Positions 1 through 10,262 of a stretch of 42,191 bases of DNA are shown in pieces. Source of the DNA: Paenarthrobacter nitroguajacolicus JCM 14115 (GTDB lineage: Bacteria > Actinomycetota > Actinomycetes > Actinomycetales > Micrococcaceae); the NCBI GenBank assembly GCA_001313365.1, contig BBFS01000037.1, forward strand, positions 1 through 42,191, given 5' to 3'. The number at the start of each line of letters is the position of its first letter. Position 1 is the first letter of the stretch. The position numbers were made by a program, and so were the translations under genes. The notes under the pieces were generated by a model, which saw only the letters and a program-made list of their open reading frames with translations, was not told the origin of the DNA and did no database searches.

Positions 1-705
1 CAGCAGGCGAATCCGCGGAGCAGGTCGGTCGGGAGTCCAAGGTCGGCGAGGGCTGCGCCGCAGACGCCAGCGCCGTTGAGCGGGAGTCTGCGGCCCAACG
101 CATTTTCGCTCATCCGGCCGATAGCTTCGAAGAGGCGAAGGTGCGGCCCGCGCAGCCCTTCCTCCTCGGCGATGCCGATCAGCGCCGGGGTACGTGGGTC
201 GCCGTCCTTGTGGTTTGGATGTCCCAGACCGGGTACGAATTTACCTGTTGCACGTTGGGCGGTGATGGCGGCCAGCGCGATCTCATCGTATTCGACGTCG
301 GTTTCCGGGGGGGTGGGCCCTTCGTGAGCGCCAAGGGTGGCGGCGAGGAATTGGCCGCAGTCTTCGGTCACTCCCAGGAATCGCGATCCTCCGCCGAGCA
401 GTCCCGCGGCCATGGCTCCTTGCAGGGAGTCAGGGGGGGCGCTGAGGTAGGTGAGCCGGGCGGCGATGGCCGTGGGGGGGTGAAGCCATGATCGGCCAGT
501 GCGACCAGCACGGATTCAAAGACGCGCAGTTCGCTGGCTGTGGGGGGGCGGCGCATGGCAACGAGCCAGAAGGCCAGTTCACCGAAGCTGACTTTTCCCA
601 TCAGATCCGTGGCGAGGTCCTGGCCCAGGAGGCGGATTTCGGTGGCGGTGGACGTGCTAGAGATGTCGGGAACTGCAGCTCTTCCTGCTCAGTCGCGGGG
701 TTCAT
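1..705 (-). CDS. Citryl-CoA lyase-like protein of the citrate synthase family (3' part outside window)
   Basis: The minus strand encodes a citrate-synthase-fold protein resembling citryl-CoA lyases. These cleave citryl-CoA or related CoA thioesters into an oxo acid and acetyl-CoA, without the citrate-synthase condensation role. A recognisable stretch begins MGKVSFGELAFWLV near 601, and GLGHPNHKDGDPR-like and NGAGVCGAALADLG-like segments follow in shifted frames. The likely start is ATG at 705, whose ATGA overlaps the stop of the upstream CoA transferase, indicating translational coupling. From that start the frame must shift once near 655-665 to reach the conserved part. Further G runs (for example 427-433, 474-480 and 543-549) break the frame again. 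The gene runs off the left edge. A true citrate or methylcitrate synthase is less likely because the segments differ from the prpC gene in this window. Confidence 0.6.
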
Positions 706-1925
706 CGTTCTCCGGGGGGGGTTGAGGATGTCGGGATGGTGGCGATGGCAAGCCAGGCACGGATCTCGTCGGTGTGTTCACCGAGTTCCGGAGGTGCCAG
801 GTCGTACCGTGCCGGGGTAGCGGAGAACGTGATCGGGTTGCGCACGCCCGGGACGGCTTTGGCTCCGGTGCCGACCTGGACGACGGGCTTCAGGCCGAGT
901 TTCTGAGCGTATTCAACGCCCTGCTTGATTGTGTTGATGGGTCCGTTGGGCACGCCGGCTTCGTTCAGCTTCCCGAACCATTCTTCGGCGGTCCGGGTCT
1001 TCAGCCGTTCCACCAGCAGGGGGACGGAGTTCTTCGCGGCGCAGGGTGCGGCTTGCATTATCGGCGAACCTCTCGTCGTCGGCGAGGTGGGGTACGTCCA
1101 GCACTGCGCAGAGTTTGCGGAATTGTGTATTGTTCCCCCCCGCAGTGATGATGAGGTCGTCATCCTTGGTCGGTAAGGCCTCGTAGGGGGGAAGAGACTT
1201 GGGTGGGCGTTACCCATCCTGAAGGGTGTCACCCCTCCGGCGACATAGGCTGAGGTTTGATTCACCAGACCGCTCATGGCCGAGGCCATCAGGCTGGTTT
1301 CAATATTCTGGCCTTCGCCGGTGCGGTCACGATGGCGCAGGGCAGCGAGGATGCCGATTGTCGAATGCAGTCCGGCCATGACATCGAAGACGCTGATGCC
1401 GGCCCGGTACGGTTCCCCCCCTTGGAGTCTCCGGTCAGGCTCATCAAACCGGACATTGCTTGCACGATCAGGTCGTACCCTGGAAGGGAGGCACCTCCCG
1501 CCGTGCCGAACCCGCTGATCGAGCAGTAGATGACGGATTCGTTAAATTCTTTGACCGACGCGTAGTCCAGACCAAACTTCCTTAGCCCGCCGGGCTTAAA
1601 GTTTTCGATGACCACGTCGGCCCGCGCCGCCAGCTCCCTTGCCGCAGCGAGGTCACCAGCGTTTCTAAGATCCAGGACAACAGATTTCTTATTCCGGTTG
1701 ATTCCGGAGTAGTACGTCGAAACTCCGTCGGGCCGGACCGGGGGGGACCCAAGATCGCGTATCGTCTCCGCTGGGGCTTTCGACTTTGATGACTTCCGCA
1801 CCCATATCGGCCAGCAGCATGGTGGCATACGGCCCGGCCAGCACGCGGGAGAAGTCAGCGATGACGATCCCATCGAGTGGGCGAGCGGATAGGGGCTGAG
1901 CCGTTGACGGCGTTGGACTGATCAC
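702..1925 (-). CDS. Family III CoA transferase (CaiB/Frc type), frameshifted
   Basis: Family III CoA transferases move CoA between carboxylic acids through an aspartyl-CoA intermediate. The N-terminus ([31 protein letters not shown]), the middle ([19 protein letters not shown], then [12 protein letters not shown] with the expected catalytic Asp) and the C-terminus ([20 protein letters not shown]) are all clear but lie in three frames. One break falls in a C run near 1015-1020, where the family reading needs four C and the sequence has five. The start is GTG at 1925 with a GAAAGGA ribosome binding site, giving about 407 aa, normal for the family. It overlaps the citryl-CoA lyase-like gene by four bases. 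The pair probably activates and then cleaves one hydroxy-diacid, such as a citramalate or hydroxymethylglutarate analogue; the substrate is inference. Confidence 0.8.
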
Positions 1926-2141
1926 GGTAATTCCTTTCGGTTCCGCACACCGGCGGTGTCCGCCCAGCGGACAACTGTCCGTAAATGGAAGATATTCATG
2001 TGTGCAAATCAGCGTCTCGGACGTAGGTGGGGAGCAGCTGTTCGGGCAGCAACTCCTTTGGCCAAGCCGAACACCAGCTAAGTAGTAGTGAGAGGGTTCC
2101 ACTGGCTTCTGGGAGCCCCGCGAGGTTTTGGGGGGGCGGGT

Positions 2142-3161
2142 TTAGGGAATCAGGATCGCTCTTCCCTCGATTTCCCCGCGACCGAGCATATCGAGAACCT
2201 CGTTGGCTTGGCTGAGATTGAATCGCCGTACAGAAGTGGCAAGTGCGCCACCTTGCGCCAAAGCAACGACTTCGGCGAGATCATTACGGCTACCCCCCCA
2301 GTCACTGCCGGTAATTTCGACTTCCGATGAGACATTCAGCATCGAATAGGGGAGAACGCCTCCACCGAGCCGACAACGACAAGCAGTCCTTGGCGGGCCA
2401 AGGCCGACGCAGCTAGCTGCAAAGTGGCGTCGATGCCCACGAAGTCCAAGGCTGCACTGATGCTGTCCGAGGCTGCTGCTCTGACCTCCTCCAAGAGATG
2501 CTCCGAGTGCCATCGAGCACCACGTCCGCACCAAGGCTTTTTGCGAGTTCTCTCTTGGAGGCCGATGACTCCACAACGATCACCCTGGCACTAGTCAAGA
2601 GTTTGAGGTACTGCAGGCCGTACTGGCCGAGCCCTCCAAACCCGATTATCAAGGCCGTAGATCCTGGGATGAGGCGGGAGACCGCCTTCTTGACTGCGCG
2701 ATAGGGAGTCACGCCGGCGTCGGTGAGGGCGGCCGCTTCCCCCCCAGATCGAGGTCGCCGGCCGGAATCAGATGGCGAGCGCTTGGTACGAGCATGTATT
2801 CGGCGAAACCGCCATCCGGCCCCAACCCACTCCAGCGGGCTTTGTCACAGAGTTGCTCGGCACCGCCCTGACAGTACGTGCACAGCCCACAGCCCCCCCA
2901 GCCGCCATACACGACAACGGGCTCACCAACCTTGATTCCTTGAACGCCCTCCCCAAGTTCCGTCACCCATCCTGCGTTCTCGTGTCCGAGCGTAAGAGGG
3001 ATGCGAAAGGGAGGGAAGTGACCATCGCGGAGGTGTAAATCCGAGTGGCAGACGCCGGCGGCGGCGATTCGAACCAAGACTTCACCCGGCCCTGGAATAG
3101 GAGTGGCGATCTCCTTCAGTACCAGAGGCGTACCAGATGATTCAAGACGTTGGGCCTTCAT
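2142..3161 (-). CDS. Zinc-dependent alcohol dehydrogenase (MDR family), frameshifted
   Basis: This is a medium-chain NAD(P)-dependent alcohol dehydrogenase. The catalytic zinc ligands lie in CHSDLHLRDG and GHENAG. The structural zinc site is the cysteine cluster CGLCTYCQGGAEQLC. The nucleotide-binding loop is GFGGLGQYGLQYLKLL. The start is ATG at 3161 (MKAQRLESSG) with GGAAG upstream; an in-frame ATG four codons earlier is less well placed. The expected length is about 339 aa. The frame breaks at poly-C/G sites near 2740-2745 and again around 2470-2540, and the last third (NVSSEVEITGSDWGGSRNDL) is in another frame. It lies upstream of the CoA transferase on the same strand, separated by about 215 bases. 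It would oxidise a primary or secondary alcohol or reduce the aldehyde; the substrate cannot be read from sequence. Confidence 0.85.
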
Positions 3162-3370
3162 GTGTTCTTCCATTCTTATAAGAGGCCGCGGATGCGACCT
3201 ATCACCTTCAGAGGCCAGTGCTACAGGACTGGGCAGTAGCCTCAAGCGCTGGCACGACGATGTTGCCAGCGATACATAAACACCTCTTCAAGAAGTGATT
3301 GGGATATTGCGGTAAACCCGTGGTCGGCTTCATCACCGGCCCTAAGGGTTGCTAACGGGTAAACCCTTCT

Positions 3371-5290
3371 TCAACGGCCTGGATGAACGATCCTCATGAA
3401 CTCGTCGATCACGCCAGCGTCATCGATAGTAGAGGGCACTACAAAAGCCTCGCCGTCGGCGATCTGGCGCATCGTTTTGCGCAAGATCTTTCCCGAACGT
3501 GTCTTGGGCAAGGCCTCCAACACAGTGACCTGCTTGAAATCCGCAACAGGTCCAATGTCGCGCCTGACCATGTCGACCAGCTCCTGGATGAGAATTTCCT
3601 CATGAACGTCGAACCCCCCCGATTTGAGGACCACATAGCTGCTGGGACGCTGCCCCCCCTTGAGGGGATCCAAAATGCCAATCACGGCACACTCCGCAAC
3701 TGCGGGATGTTGTCCGATCACCTGTTCCATAGCACCTGTGGAGAGCCGGTGACCGGCGACGTTGATGACATCGTCTGTACGACCCATTACGAACAGGTAG
3801 CCATCCTGGTCCAGGAAGCCAAAGTCTCCAGTGGCGTAGTAACCCTCGAACATCTTCAGGTAGGACGAAACAAAACCTTCGTCATTTTTCCACAGCGTAG
3901 TAAGGGTTCCCGGCGGGAGGGGGGGTAGGCCGAGCACGATGTTGCCCTCCGTCCCGCGTGGGACGTTCGAGCCGTTTCCGTCCACGATGTTCAGCCTGTA
4001 TCCCGGCAGCGGTACACTCGGCGAACCAGCCTTGATGGCGAGACTGTATGAACCCCGTGGGTTGGCACAGATGGCCCAGCCGGTCTCGGTCTGCCACCAG
4101 TGGTCCACGACCGGGACACCCAGAACCTTTGAGACCCAGTGATACGTATCGGTATCAAGTCGCTCGCCCGCCGCGAAGAGCGTACGAAGCTTGATAGGTC
4201 ATAGCCGGCCAAGAGGGTTGCGTCAGGATCGGCCTTCCGTATCGCCCGAAGCACAGTGGGCGCAGTGAAGAGAACATTGACCTTGTGATCCCTCACAACC
4301 CGCCAGAAGGCTCCGGCATCTGGGGGGGTCCCTACCGGTTTTCCCTCGTAGATGATGGAAGTGGCCCCGGCTAGTAGGGGTCCGTACACCATGTACGAGT
4401 GCCCTACCACCCATCCGACGTCGGACGCTGCCCACATGACGTCCCCCCCGGGGCGGACGCCGTAAACGTTCTCCATAGTCCAGGCAAGTGCCACAGCGTG
4501 GCCCCCCCGTTGTCGCGCACAACACCCTTGGGCGCGCCGGTTGTCCCGGAAGTGTAAAGGATGTACAGGGGGGGTCCGTCGCCTTAACGCTGAGAGGCGC
4601 GGCGGGCACAGCCAACGTCATCTCGGTATCCCAGTCCAGCCAGCCCGCCTGCTCAGAAATTGATGAAGTAAAACCTTCGCGGGCTTTCACAAGGACGGCT
4701 ATGTCAGTGGCTCCGGCAAGCTCGAGGGCCTCCGCAACCGCGGGCAAGTACTCTATCCGGCGTGAAGGTTCGATGCCGCCGGAGGCGGTGACCACAGCGA
4801 CCGGCGCGGCGTCCTTTATGCGAGCCGCGAGCTCCTTCGGTGCGAATCCGCCAAACACCACCGAGTGCACGGCGCCAAGCCGGGCAGTCGCCAGCATGGC
4901 AACTACAGCCTCAGGAATCATGGCATATAGATCAGCACCCTGTCCCCCCTTACCCACGCCACAGCCCCCCCGCAGGACACCCGCGAATCTACTCACAAGA
5001 TCGGTGAGTTCGGCGTAACTGTAGCGCCGTTGAATGCCTAGCATCGCCGAGTCATAGACTAAAGCGTCTTGCTCCCCGCGTCCGGCGAGTACGTGACGGT
5101 CCAGGGCGTTGTAACAGGTATTTAGTGCTCCTTCCGGGAACCAGCCGTACAGCGGGGGGGCATGGCTGGAATCAAGTGCACGACTTGGCGTGATGGACCA
5201 CGAGATTGCGCTGGAGGCCTCCAACCAGAATTGTTCGGGCTGGGCCAGGCTGCGGTCATAAGTGTCCTGATAGCTGCTGTTGGTACCCAT
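3371..5290 (-). CDS. prpE: Propionate-CoA ligase / acetyl-CoA synthetase-like enzyme, frameshifted
   Basis: An AMP-forming acyl-CoA synthetase that activates a short carboxylate with ATP and CoA. It most resembles propionyl-CoA synthetases: LNTCYNALDRHV near residue 60, VMGRTDDVINVAGHRLSTG near residue 490, and the C-terminal lysine loop KTRSGKILRKTMRQ. The middle contains WAASDVGWVVGHSYMVYGPL and DHWWQTETGWAI. The start is ATG at 5290, preceded by AAAGGGAATTATT. The length of about 639 aa is typical. Frame breaks sit at homopolymers near 4445, 4503, 4570 and 4960, and one break near 4180 is not in an obvious run. A role with the prpDBC genes about 13 kb away is reasonable: propionate would be activated here and burned there. 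Acetate or another short acid remains possible. Confidence 0.8.
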
Positions 5291-5629
5291 AATAATTCCC
5301 TTTCATGACGTTCGTGGTGTCTTCAGCAGCGGTGAATCGACACACGATCAGCGGGACCATCGCTGCCTGAGCGCATTTGTGTCCGCGGCATAGCGGAGCC
5401 GGCTAACCTGTCCTCTCACCGGAAACGCTGTGCAGGATTCGCGCGGACGAAAGCCCTAAGGCGATCGCTGCGCCGGAGGTGCGGAACACTGAAGGAAACA
5501 GGTACGGGTTGCGGTTGGAATTCCCGATGTCTTCGGGATCCGGCCGCAACCCGTACCGTCACTTTTGCTCAAACCAGCTTGGCGTTTCCTAGCTCGTAGC
5601 TGCAGGGGCAGGTCCTCGGAGAATAGTTC
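5291..5629. other. Intergenic stretch between prpE-like gene and demethylase 1
   Basis: No coding frame is convincing here. It holds the promoter side of the prpE-like gene and, at 5501-5557, a strong hairpin listed separately. The long track reading across 5629-5690 belongs to the restored C-terminus of demethylase 1. Confidence 0.5.
5501..5557 (-). terminator. Large perfect hairpin, probable terminator after demethylase 1
   Basis: A 14-bp perfect inverted repeat (GGTACGGGTTGCGG at 5501-5514 and its complement at 5544-5557) encloses a second small stem (TCCCGA 5522-5527 with TCGGGA 5533-5538). It lies about 70 bases after the restored stop codon of the GcvT-type gene and before the prpE start. 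On the minus strand it is followed by CTGTTTCCTT, a weak T-rich tail; on the plus strand by CACTTTTGC. It probably ends the demethylase transcript. Confidence 0.6.
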
Positions 5630-6992
5630 CTAAATTGAGACAGTGGCGGTAACTGCCGACGGCACCGAACTCAGGTCGTAGTCCTTGTTACGGGGGGGAG
5701 GTCGAGATACGGGAAGCGCTCGACGGTGGCGCGCACCTGCTTAATCCTGTGACCGTAGTCCCCCCCCAATGAAGGATGACTTCGTTGCCGATTTCTGCCA
5801 GATCGATATCGATTGCGCACTGCGAAAGCATCTCACGGTAGTAGTAGCTGTAAATTGCGGCCGAGGCGACGCCCACCTCTTTGCCATCCTTGGTTACCAA
5901 ATCGGCATGCCCACCGGACATCATTTGAGGCGCAACAGGGAATTCCAGATACTTGTATTCCTCGCCCGGTTCGAAGTGGGAGGCGAAGATGTCCAGGATG
6001 TCCTCGCGATTCCAACGCAGGATGACTGTTTTCCGGCGGGGGGGATTCTCTGCTTCCGCTTCAATGGCATCGCGGCCGATGAAATCGTGGTCGAACTTTG
6101 TCATCCATGCCCAGTTGACTTCTTGCGGTGTCCTGAGTCGTGCCCGAAGATCCGCGGGGGGGTCAACACTGCCCGTAAGGCTGGCATGCATCAGAGCACC
6201 AAGCGGGCTGCCCATAAATTCGCTATCCGCCAGTACCGATGCACAGAAAGTCCCGTTCAGCTGAGGGAATCCTCCCTCGGTATGGTTGACCGCATAAGTG
6301 CGCCATCCAAGCCTCTTGATCCCGAATTCCTTGCCTGCCTGATATACGGCGTCGTATACCTCCGGGCCAGCCTCAAGGGGGGGACCGCGAATCTCATAGG
6401 CGAGGGTACCCACCATGCCGATCCGGGACACTTCGAGGTCAAGTTCTGCGTCGAGGCCAGGAATCTGAATCCGCTGGATGGCAAGGAACTTCAAGTCACG
6501 CAAGCTCCTGCCCAAAAGCTTCTCGAGCACTTGGAGAGATGTTGGTCCTGCCACCTGCAGGATGAAGATGTCACGGACAGACACCTGGACATCCATTTTT
6601 GCGCTTTCCAGTTGATACACGGCCCATGGCAGACTAGCTAGCTGGCGGAATGAATCTTCAGAGTCGCGAATAGCCAGACCATGGTTTGCGATTAAGCCAT
6701 TTTTGTCGGGCATGACGAGGTGCTTGGATGTCCCAATAGGCCATTTGTAGACGTTGTTGATGCTGAGGCGTGAGAGAAAATCTTGGGCGTCCGGCCCGCT
6801 GTATGTGATCTCGAGAGGCCCGGTCAGATTGGCTGCCACGTAGCAGCTGGTCTTCCAAGACATGGACTCTTCTTTCCAGCCATCCCCTTCCCATACGTGA
6901 AGTCCGCCAAAAACCATCTTGTAGGACGCTATATCGGCGTAGGCCGGAACCGCTCCGACGGATCGCATGGGCAAGATGTCGTCTTTGCTCAT
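5630..6992 (-). CDS. GcvT-family THF-dependent demethylase, LigM/DesA-like (demethylase 1)
   Basis: The protein has the aminomethyltransferase (GcvT) fold, but at about 453 aa it matches the size and layout of THF-dependent O-demethylases such as LigM (vanillate/3-O-methylgallate) and DesA (syringate). These transfer a methyl group to tetrahydrofolate. Visible segments include SINNVYKWPIGTSKHLVM, VAGPTSLQVLEKLLG, GTLAYEIRGP and FDHDFIGRDAIEAE. The start is ATG at 6992 with AAAAGGAG seven bases upstream; the frame extends further but has no better site. The end was restored by reading past two long G runs (5761-5767 and 5693-5699) as 4-5 bases, giving a tail LPRNKDYDLSSVPS and a TAG at 5630. 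The AraC gene lies upstream in the same direction. The methyl donor is unknown; a dimethylglycine-type donor is an alternative. Confidence 0.75.
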
Positions 6993-7254
6993 CTTGATTC
7001 TCCTTTTCGAATTGTGACCTTGTGCATTGGGAAAATCTCCCGCTGCGATTCCCGGGCTGGAAGGTGACCGAATTCCAACGGTTTGAGACTGTCCGTTCGG
7101 AGCCAGATTGGGCTTGTCTCCCTCGGACATCCGCCCCCCCTAATTACCTTCAGGTTTCCCCCTTAGCCGTGACCTTCGTCTCAGTCTGGCACGCGGCGGT
7201 ATGCTCGCAACGCGGTGTCTGAAACAGGCAACTGGCATGTCACTTTCAGTCAAG
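6993..7254. promoter_or_regulatory. Leader/promoter region of demethylase 1
   Basis: This 262-base gap between the end of the AraC gene and the demethylase start has no believable gene. It should carry the demethylase promoter unless the gene is read through from the AraC regulator. No clear -35/-10 pair could be fixed by eye. Confidence 0.3.
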
Positions 7255-8262
7255 TCAGGCGGGGGTTTCAGCCCTCCCGAGCCTCCCGGGGGGGTGCGTC
7301 CGTAGGTCTGTCTGAAGGCACGGGAAAAATGCGCAGCGGAGGCAAAGCCAACGGAAGCGGCTATGGCGCCTATTGAAGTATCCCGAAAGCGCTTATCCGC
7401 CAGCATGTCTGAGGCCCGTCCCAGCCTGGCCTGGAGAATCTCCTTCGATACATTGCTTCCTTCAGCAGCGAAAATCCGGGCCAAATGGCGCTCACTGACA
7501 CCCACCGCCCGCGCAATCCGAGGGACGGAGAGGTCTGCTTCGTGCAGCCGCGTTCTAATGAATTCCCGGCTTGTGAGTAGATACGCCCCGGCCGTGCCAG
7601 CTGTCGCACCAGTCAGGAGTTCAAGGAGATCGAGAACCGATTCCTCTACTGACCAAGGCTCAGCTGGAGGAGTCGCCAAGGACTCCTTCATGATACGAAT
7701 CATGGTGTTGGCGTGCGGGTCGAACGAGCCTGACCTCGCCGGAGAACGCGTGTTTGAACGGGGTCAAAGTTTCCCGTTCGATCGCCGTAGACGCTTCGGG
7801 GAATTTCCAGTATCGCTTGTCGCATATTGGATGTAACCCCCCCGTACAGGAAAGGCGAATCGGAATCATAGATAATTGCGTCGCCAGCACTAAGCGTTAC
7901 GATGCCGTCAGGGCGGTACTGGAAGCCACTGCCCTCCAGCAGTAAGCAGAATAGGACCCTGTCCGCAGGCGCGGAGCGAATATTCTCGTTCGACCGCTCC
8001 ACAATATGGTTGTTGGCCCTTATCTCGGTGAAGCGTAGTCGTGGCAGGGTCACGTTCTTCATAGCCGCGAGGAGACTTGCGTCGGCTAGGGAACGGCAGC
8101 GCAGTTCCACCATGGACTTGGAGTTGTACTCTTCCCACAGTTTCAGCCGATCACGCACCGGTGCGTGAACGGTGGAAAACTGCGAAGCAATGGCGACGGC
8201 GCCCGCGTTTATATCGCTTAGAGGCGCACTACGCCCCCCCACGGACTGTAAGTGACACTCAT
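7255..8262 (-). CDS. AraC-family transcriptional regulator, frameshifted
   Basis: An N-terminal AraC-type sensing domain (AIASQFSTVHAPVRDRL, then cupin-like VTLSAGDAIIYDSDSPF) is followed by a C-terminal double helix-turn-helix. The second part reads VPRIARAVGVSERHLARIF and SIGAIAASVGFASAAHFSRA. The start is ATG at 8262 with AAAGGAG six bases upstream. The correct frame requires the G run at 8234-8240 to be five rather than seven. The end (YGRTPGRL...) also needs a seven-base run near 7290 read as five, giving a stop at 7255 and about 335 aa. It is transcribed away from the monooxygenase operon and towards demethylase 1, so it is the likely activator of one or both in response to the substrate. 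Confidence 0.85.
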
Positions 8263-8373
8263 GCTTGGCTCCTTTGCCGTTGTTCAACGATAACGGGCCA
8301 CACATGAAAACGAAAGAAGTTCGTACGCAGCCGTCCACGAACGGACCATCATGATCTTGGGAAGCTCGGTGAT

Positions 8374-8394
8374 TTTTGTCCTCGTGCGACAAAA
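8374..8394. promoter_or_regulatory. Palindrome in the divergent AraC/monooxygenase promoter region
   Basis: TTTTGTC (8374-8380) and GACAAAA (8388-8394) form a perfect dyad with a 7-base spacer. It lies about 110 bases upstream of each divergent start codon. The position fits an operator for the adjacent AraC regulator, though AraC sites are more often direct repeats. Confidence 0.4.
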
Positions 8395-8483
8395 CTTTGA
8401 CTGTATCCGCCAACTACCGCCGACGCATTGAGGGACTGGCAGGCTGAGGTCCACACCACGTCAACCAGCCGAAGGAGCTCATC

Positions 8484-9692
8484 GTGTCCCAAACGATTTC
8501 CGAAACTACAGGGCAATTGCATATCAGCAATGAGGTCCCAGCCTTGCTCGAACGCATCGATGAAATCACTCCGATGCTCATGCCCAGGCCAAAGAGAATG
8601 AGGCACTTGGCCGTCTCACCGACCTTGCAGCACAGTCTTTGCACGATGCTGGCGTTTTCAGGCTCGGCATCCCCCCCCAGATCCTCGGCGGTTATGAAGC
8701 GTCACCGCGGCAAGTCATCGAAGTCATCGAAAAGTTGAGCTATGCGGATGCCTCTACTGGCTGGGCGGCGATGGCGCTTCAGATGGCGACAGGTACAACA
8801 GCGGCCTACCAAGGCGCGGAGGCCACAGCCGAGCTGTTCGCAAGTGGCGGATACCATTTGATGGCCGGCCAAGCACCCGCTTGGGCAATGCAAAGAAAGT
8901 CGACGGCGGGTACCTGCTTTCCGGCTCGTGGAGCTTTGCCTCTGGCCTGAATCACGCCAGCCATATCCACACGGCCGCACTTGTCGAGGAGACTGGTGAA
9001 GCGCGAGTCTTCACGTTGCCGAAGGAGCAGGCAACGATTGTCGACAACTGGGATGTCATGGGGCTAAAAGCATCAGGCAGCATCGACTACAGCACGAAGG
9101 ATCTTTTCGTTCCCGACGAATATACCTACATCATCACCACAAAGAGCCCGGTCTATGGTGGCGCACTCTATCGCACAGGTCTAGCGAACATGGCTGGCAT
9201 CAACCACGCGGGCTGGGCGTTGGGTGTTGGGCGACGGATGCTGGATGAAATGCAGGTCTTGGCTCAGAAGAAAACCGGGCTTCCTGGGGGGGCAGTCGTT
9301 GACAGCGACCAATTTTTCGCTGAGATTGCCGAAGCAGAGGCCAAGCTTCGCTCAGCCCGCGCGTTCATTTTTGAGGTGTGGGCTGACAACGAGGGCACCT
9401 CGATCGTGGGGGGGAATCCCTCTCCACTGAGCAGGAGACTCTGGCGCGGCTTGCAATGCACAACGCCACTTGGTCCGCACACAGCGCCTGCATGACTGTG
9501 TACAAGTGGGCTGCTACTGCCGCCCTGCGCGCCGGGGACATGCAGCGCGTCTTCCGTGACATGCATGCCGGTACCCAGCATGTCACTGCAGGCCCGGCCC
9601 TCCTGCAGGCCTGCGGAAGGGCCCTTTCTGGTCTAACACAGGACAGTGAGTGGGTCGTCTTCTCGCTGATTGAGAAGGAGGAACAGAAGTGA
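8484..9692 (+). CDS. Flavin-dependent monooxygenase of acyl-CoA dehydrogenase fold (HsaA/DszC-like)
   Basis: This protein belongs to the acyl-CoA dehydrogenase-like group of reduced-flavin monooxygenases (HsaA, DszC, HpaB-type). Recognisable parts are [49 protein letters not shown] with the fold's Trp-Ser-Gly sheet, [12 protein letters not shown], and a C-terminal helical domain ([21 protein letters not shown]). The start is GTG at 8484 with GAAGGAG upstream, giving about 402 aa. Frame breaks occur near 8600, 8670 (C run), 8870-8880 and 9411-9416. The stop overlaps the next start as GTGA, and that next gene is a flavin reductase. The pairing supports a two-component monooxygenase rather than an electron-transfer-linked acyl-CoA dehydrogenase. 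The substrate is unknown. Confidence 0.8.
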
Positions 9693-10246
9693 ACCAGGCT
9701 CAGACCCAAGCGCGGCTGGTTGAGGACGCCTTCAAAGACATGCTTTCCGCTGATGACTTCAAGTCGGCGTTCCGAAACCATCCAGCTGGTGTTTCAGTCG
9801 TGACGGCCGATCCGGGAGATGGCCCGGTTGGATTGACCGCTACGTCGGTCATTTCGGTCTCGGCCAACCCCCCCGCTCCTGGTGTTTTCGCTTTCGGCCT
9901 TTTCCTCTGCTGCCCCCCCTGCGCTGGCAAGAGCAGAAACGGTAGTGGTCCATCTCCTCGGCGTCGAGCAACTGGAGGTGGCGAAGGTCTTCGCAACCAG
10001 CGGCATTGACCGTTTCGCTGACAGAAGCAGCTGGTCACGGCTGCCTACCGGAGAACCCATCCTCGCCCACACCCCCCGACGTGGCTGCGAGGCCGAGTTG
10101 TCAACCGCATGAGTGCCGGAGACTCGACGGTCATGGCGGTTCAGGTACTGCAGGCTCAGGTCCCCGGGCCGGACATAACTTCCGAACCGCTCGTGTACCA
10201 CAACCGGACATGGCACAGCCTCAGCCCCCAATCCGCAAGGAACTAG
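9689..10246 (+). CDS. Flavin reductase (HpaC/HsaB-like), partner of the monooxygenase
   Basis: A short-chain flavin reductase that would supply reduced FMN or FAD to the upstream oxygenase. The N-terminal half reads [15 protein letters not shown] and [18 protein letters not shown], the standard flavin-binding opening. The later part [11 protein letters not shown] and the tail [11 protein letters not shown] are in other frames because of C runs at 9868-9874, 9914-9920 and 10072-10077. GTG at 9689 overlaps the monooxygenase stop. The restored length is about 185 aa, normal for the family. It is the second gene of the operon. Confidence 0.8.
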
Positions 10247-10262
10247 TTCAAAGGAGAACGAA

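Noticed and set aside
5630..6992. Glycine cleavage T protein (gcvT)
   Set aside because: The protein is about 90 residues longer than GcvT and no gcvH, gcvP or lpd gene is nearby; layout and context fit LigM/DesA-type demethylases better.
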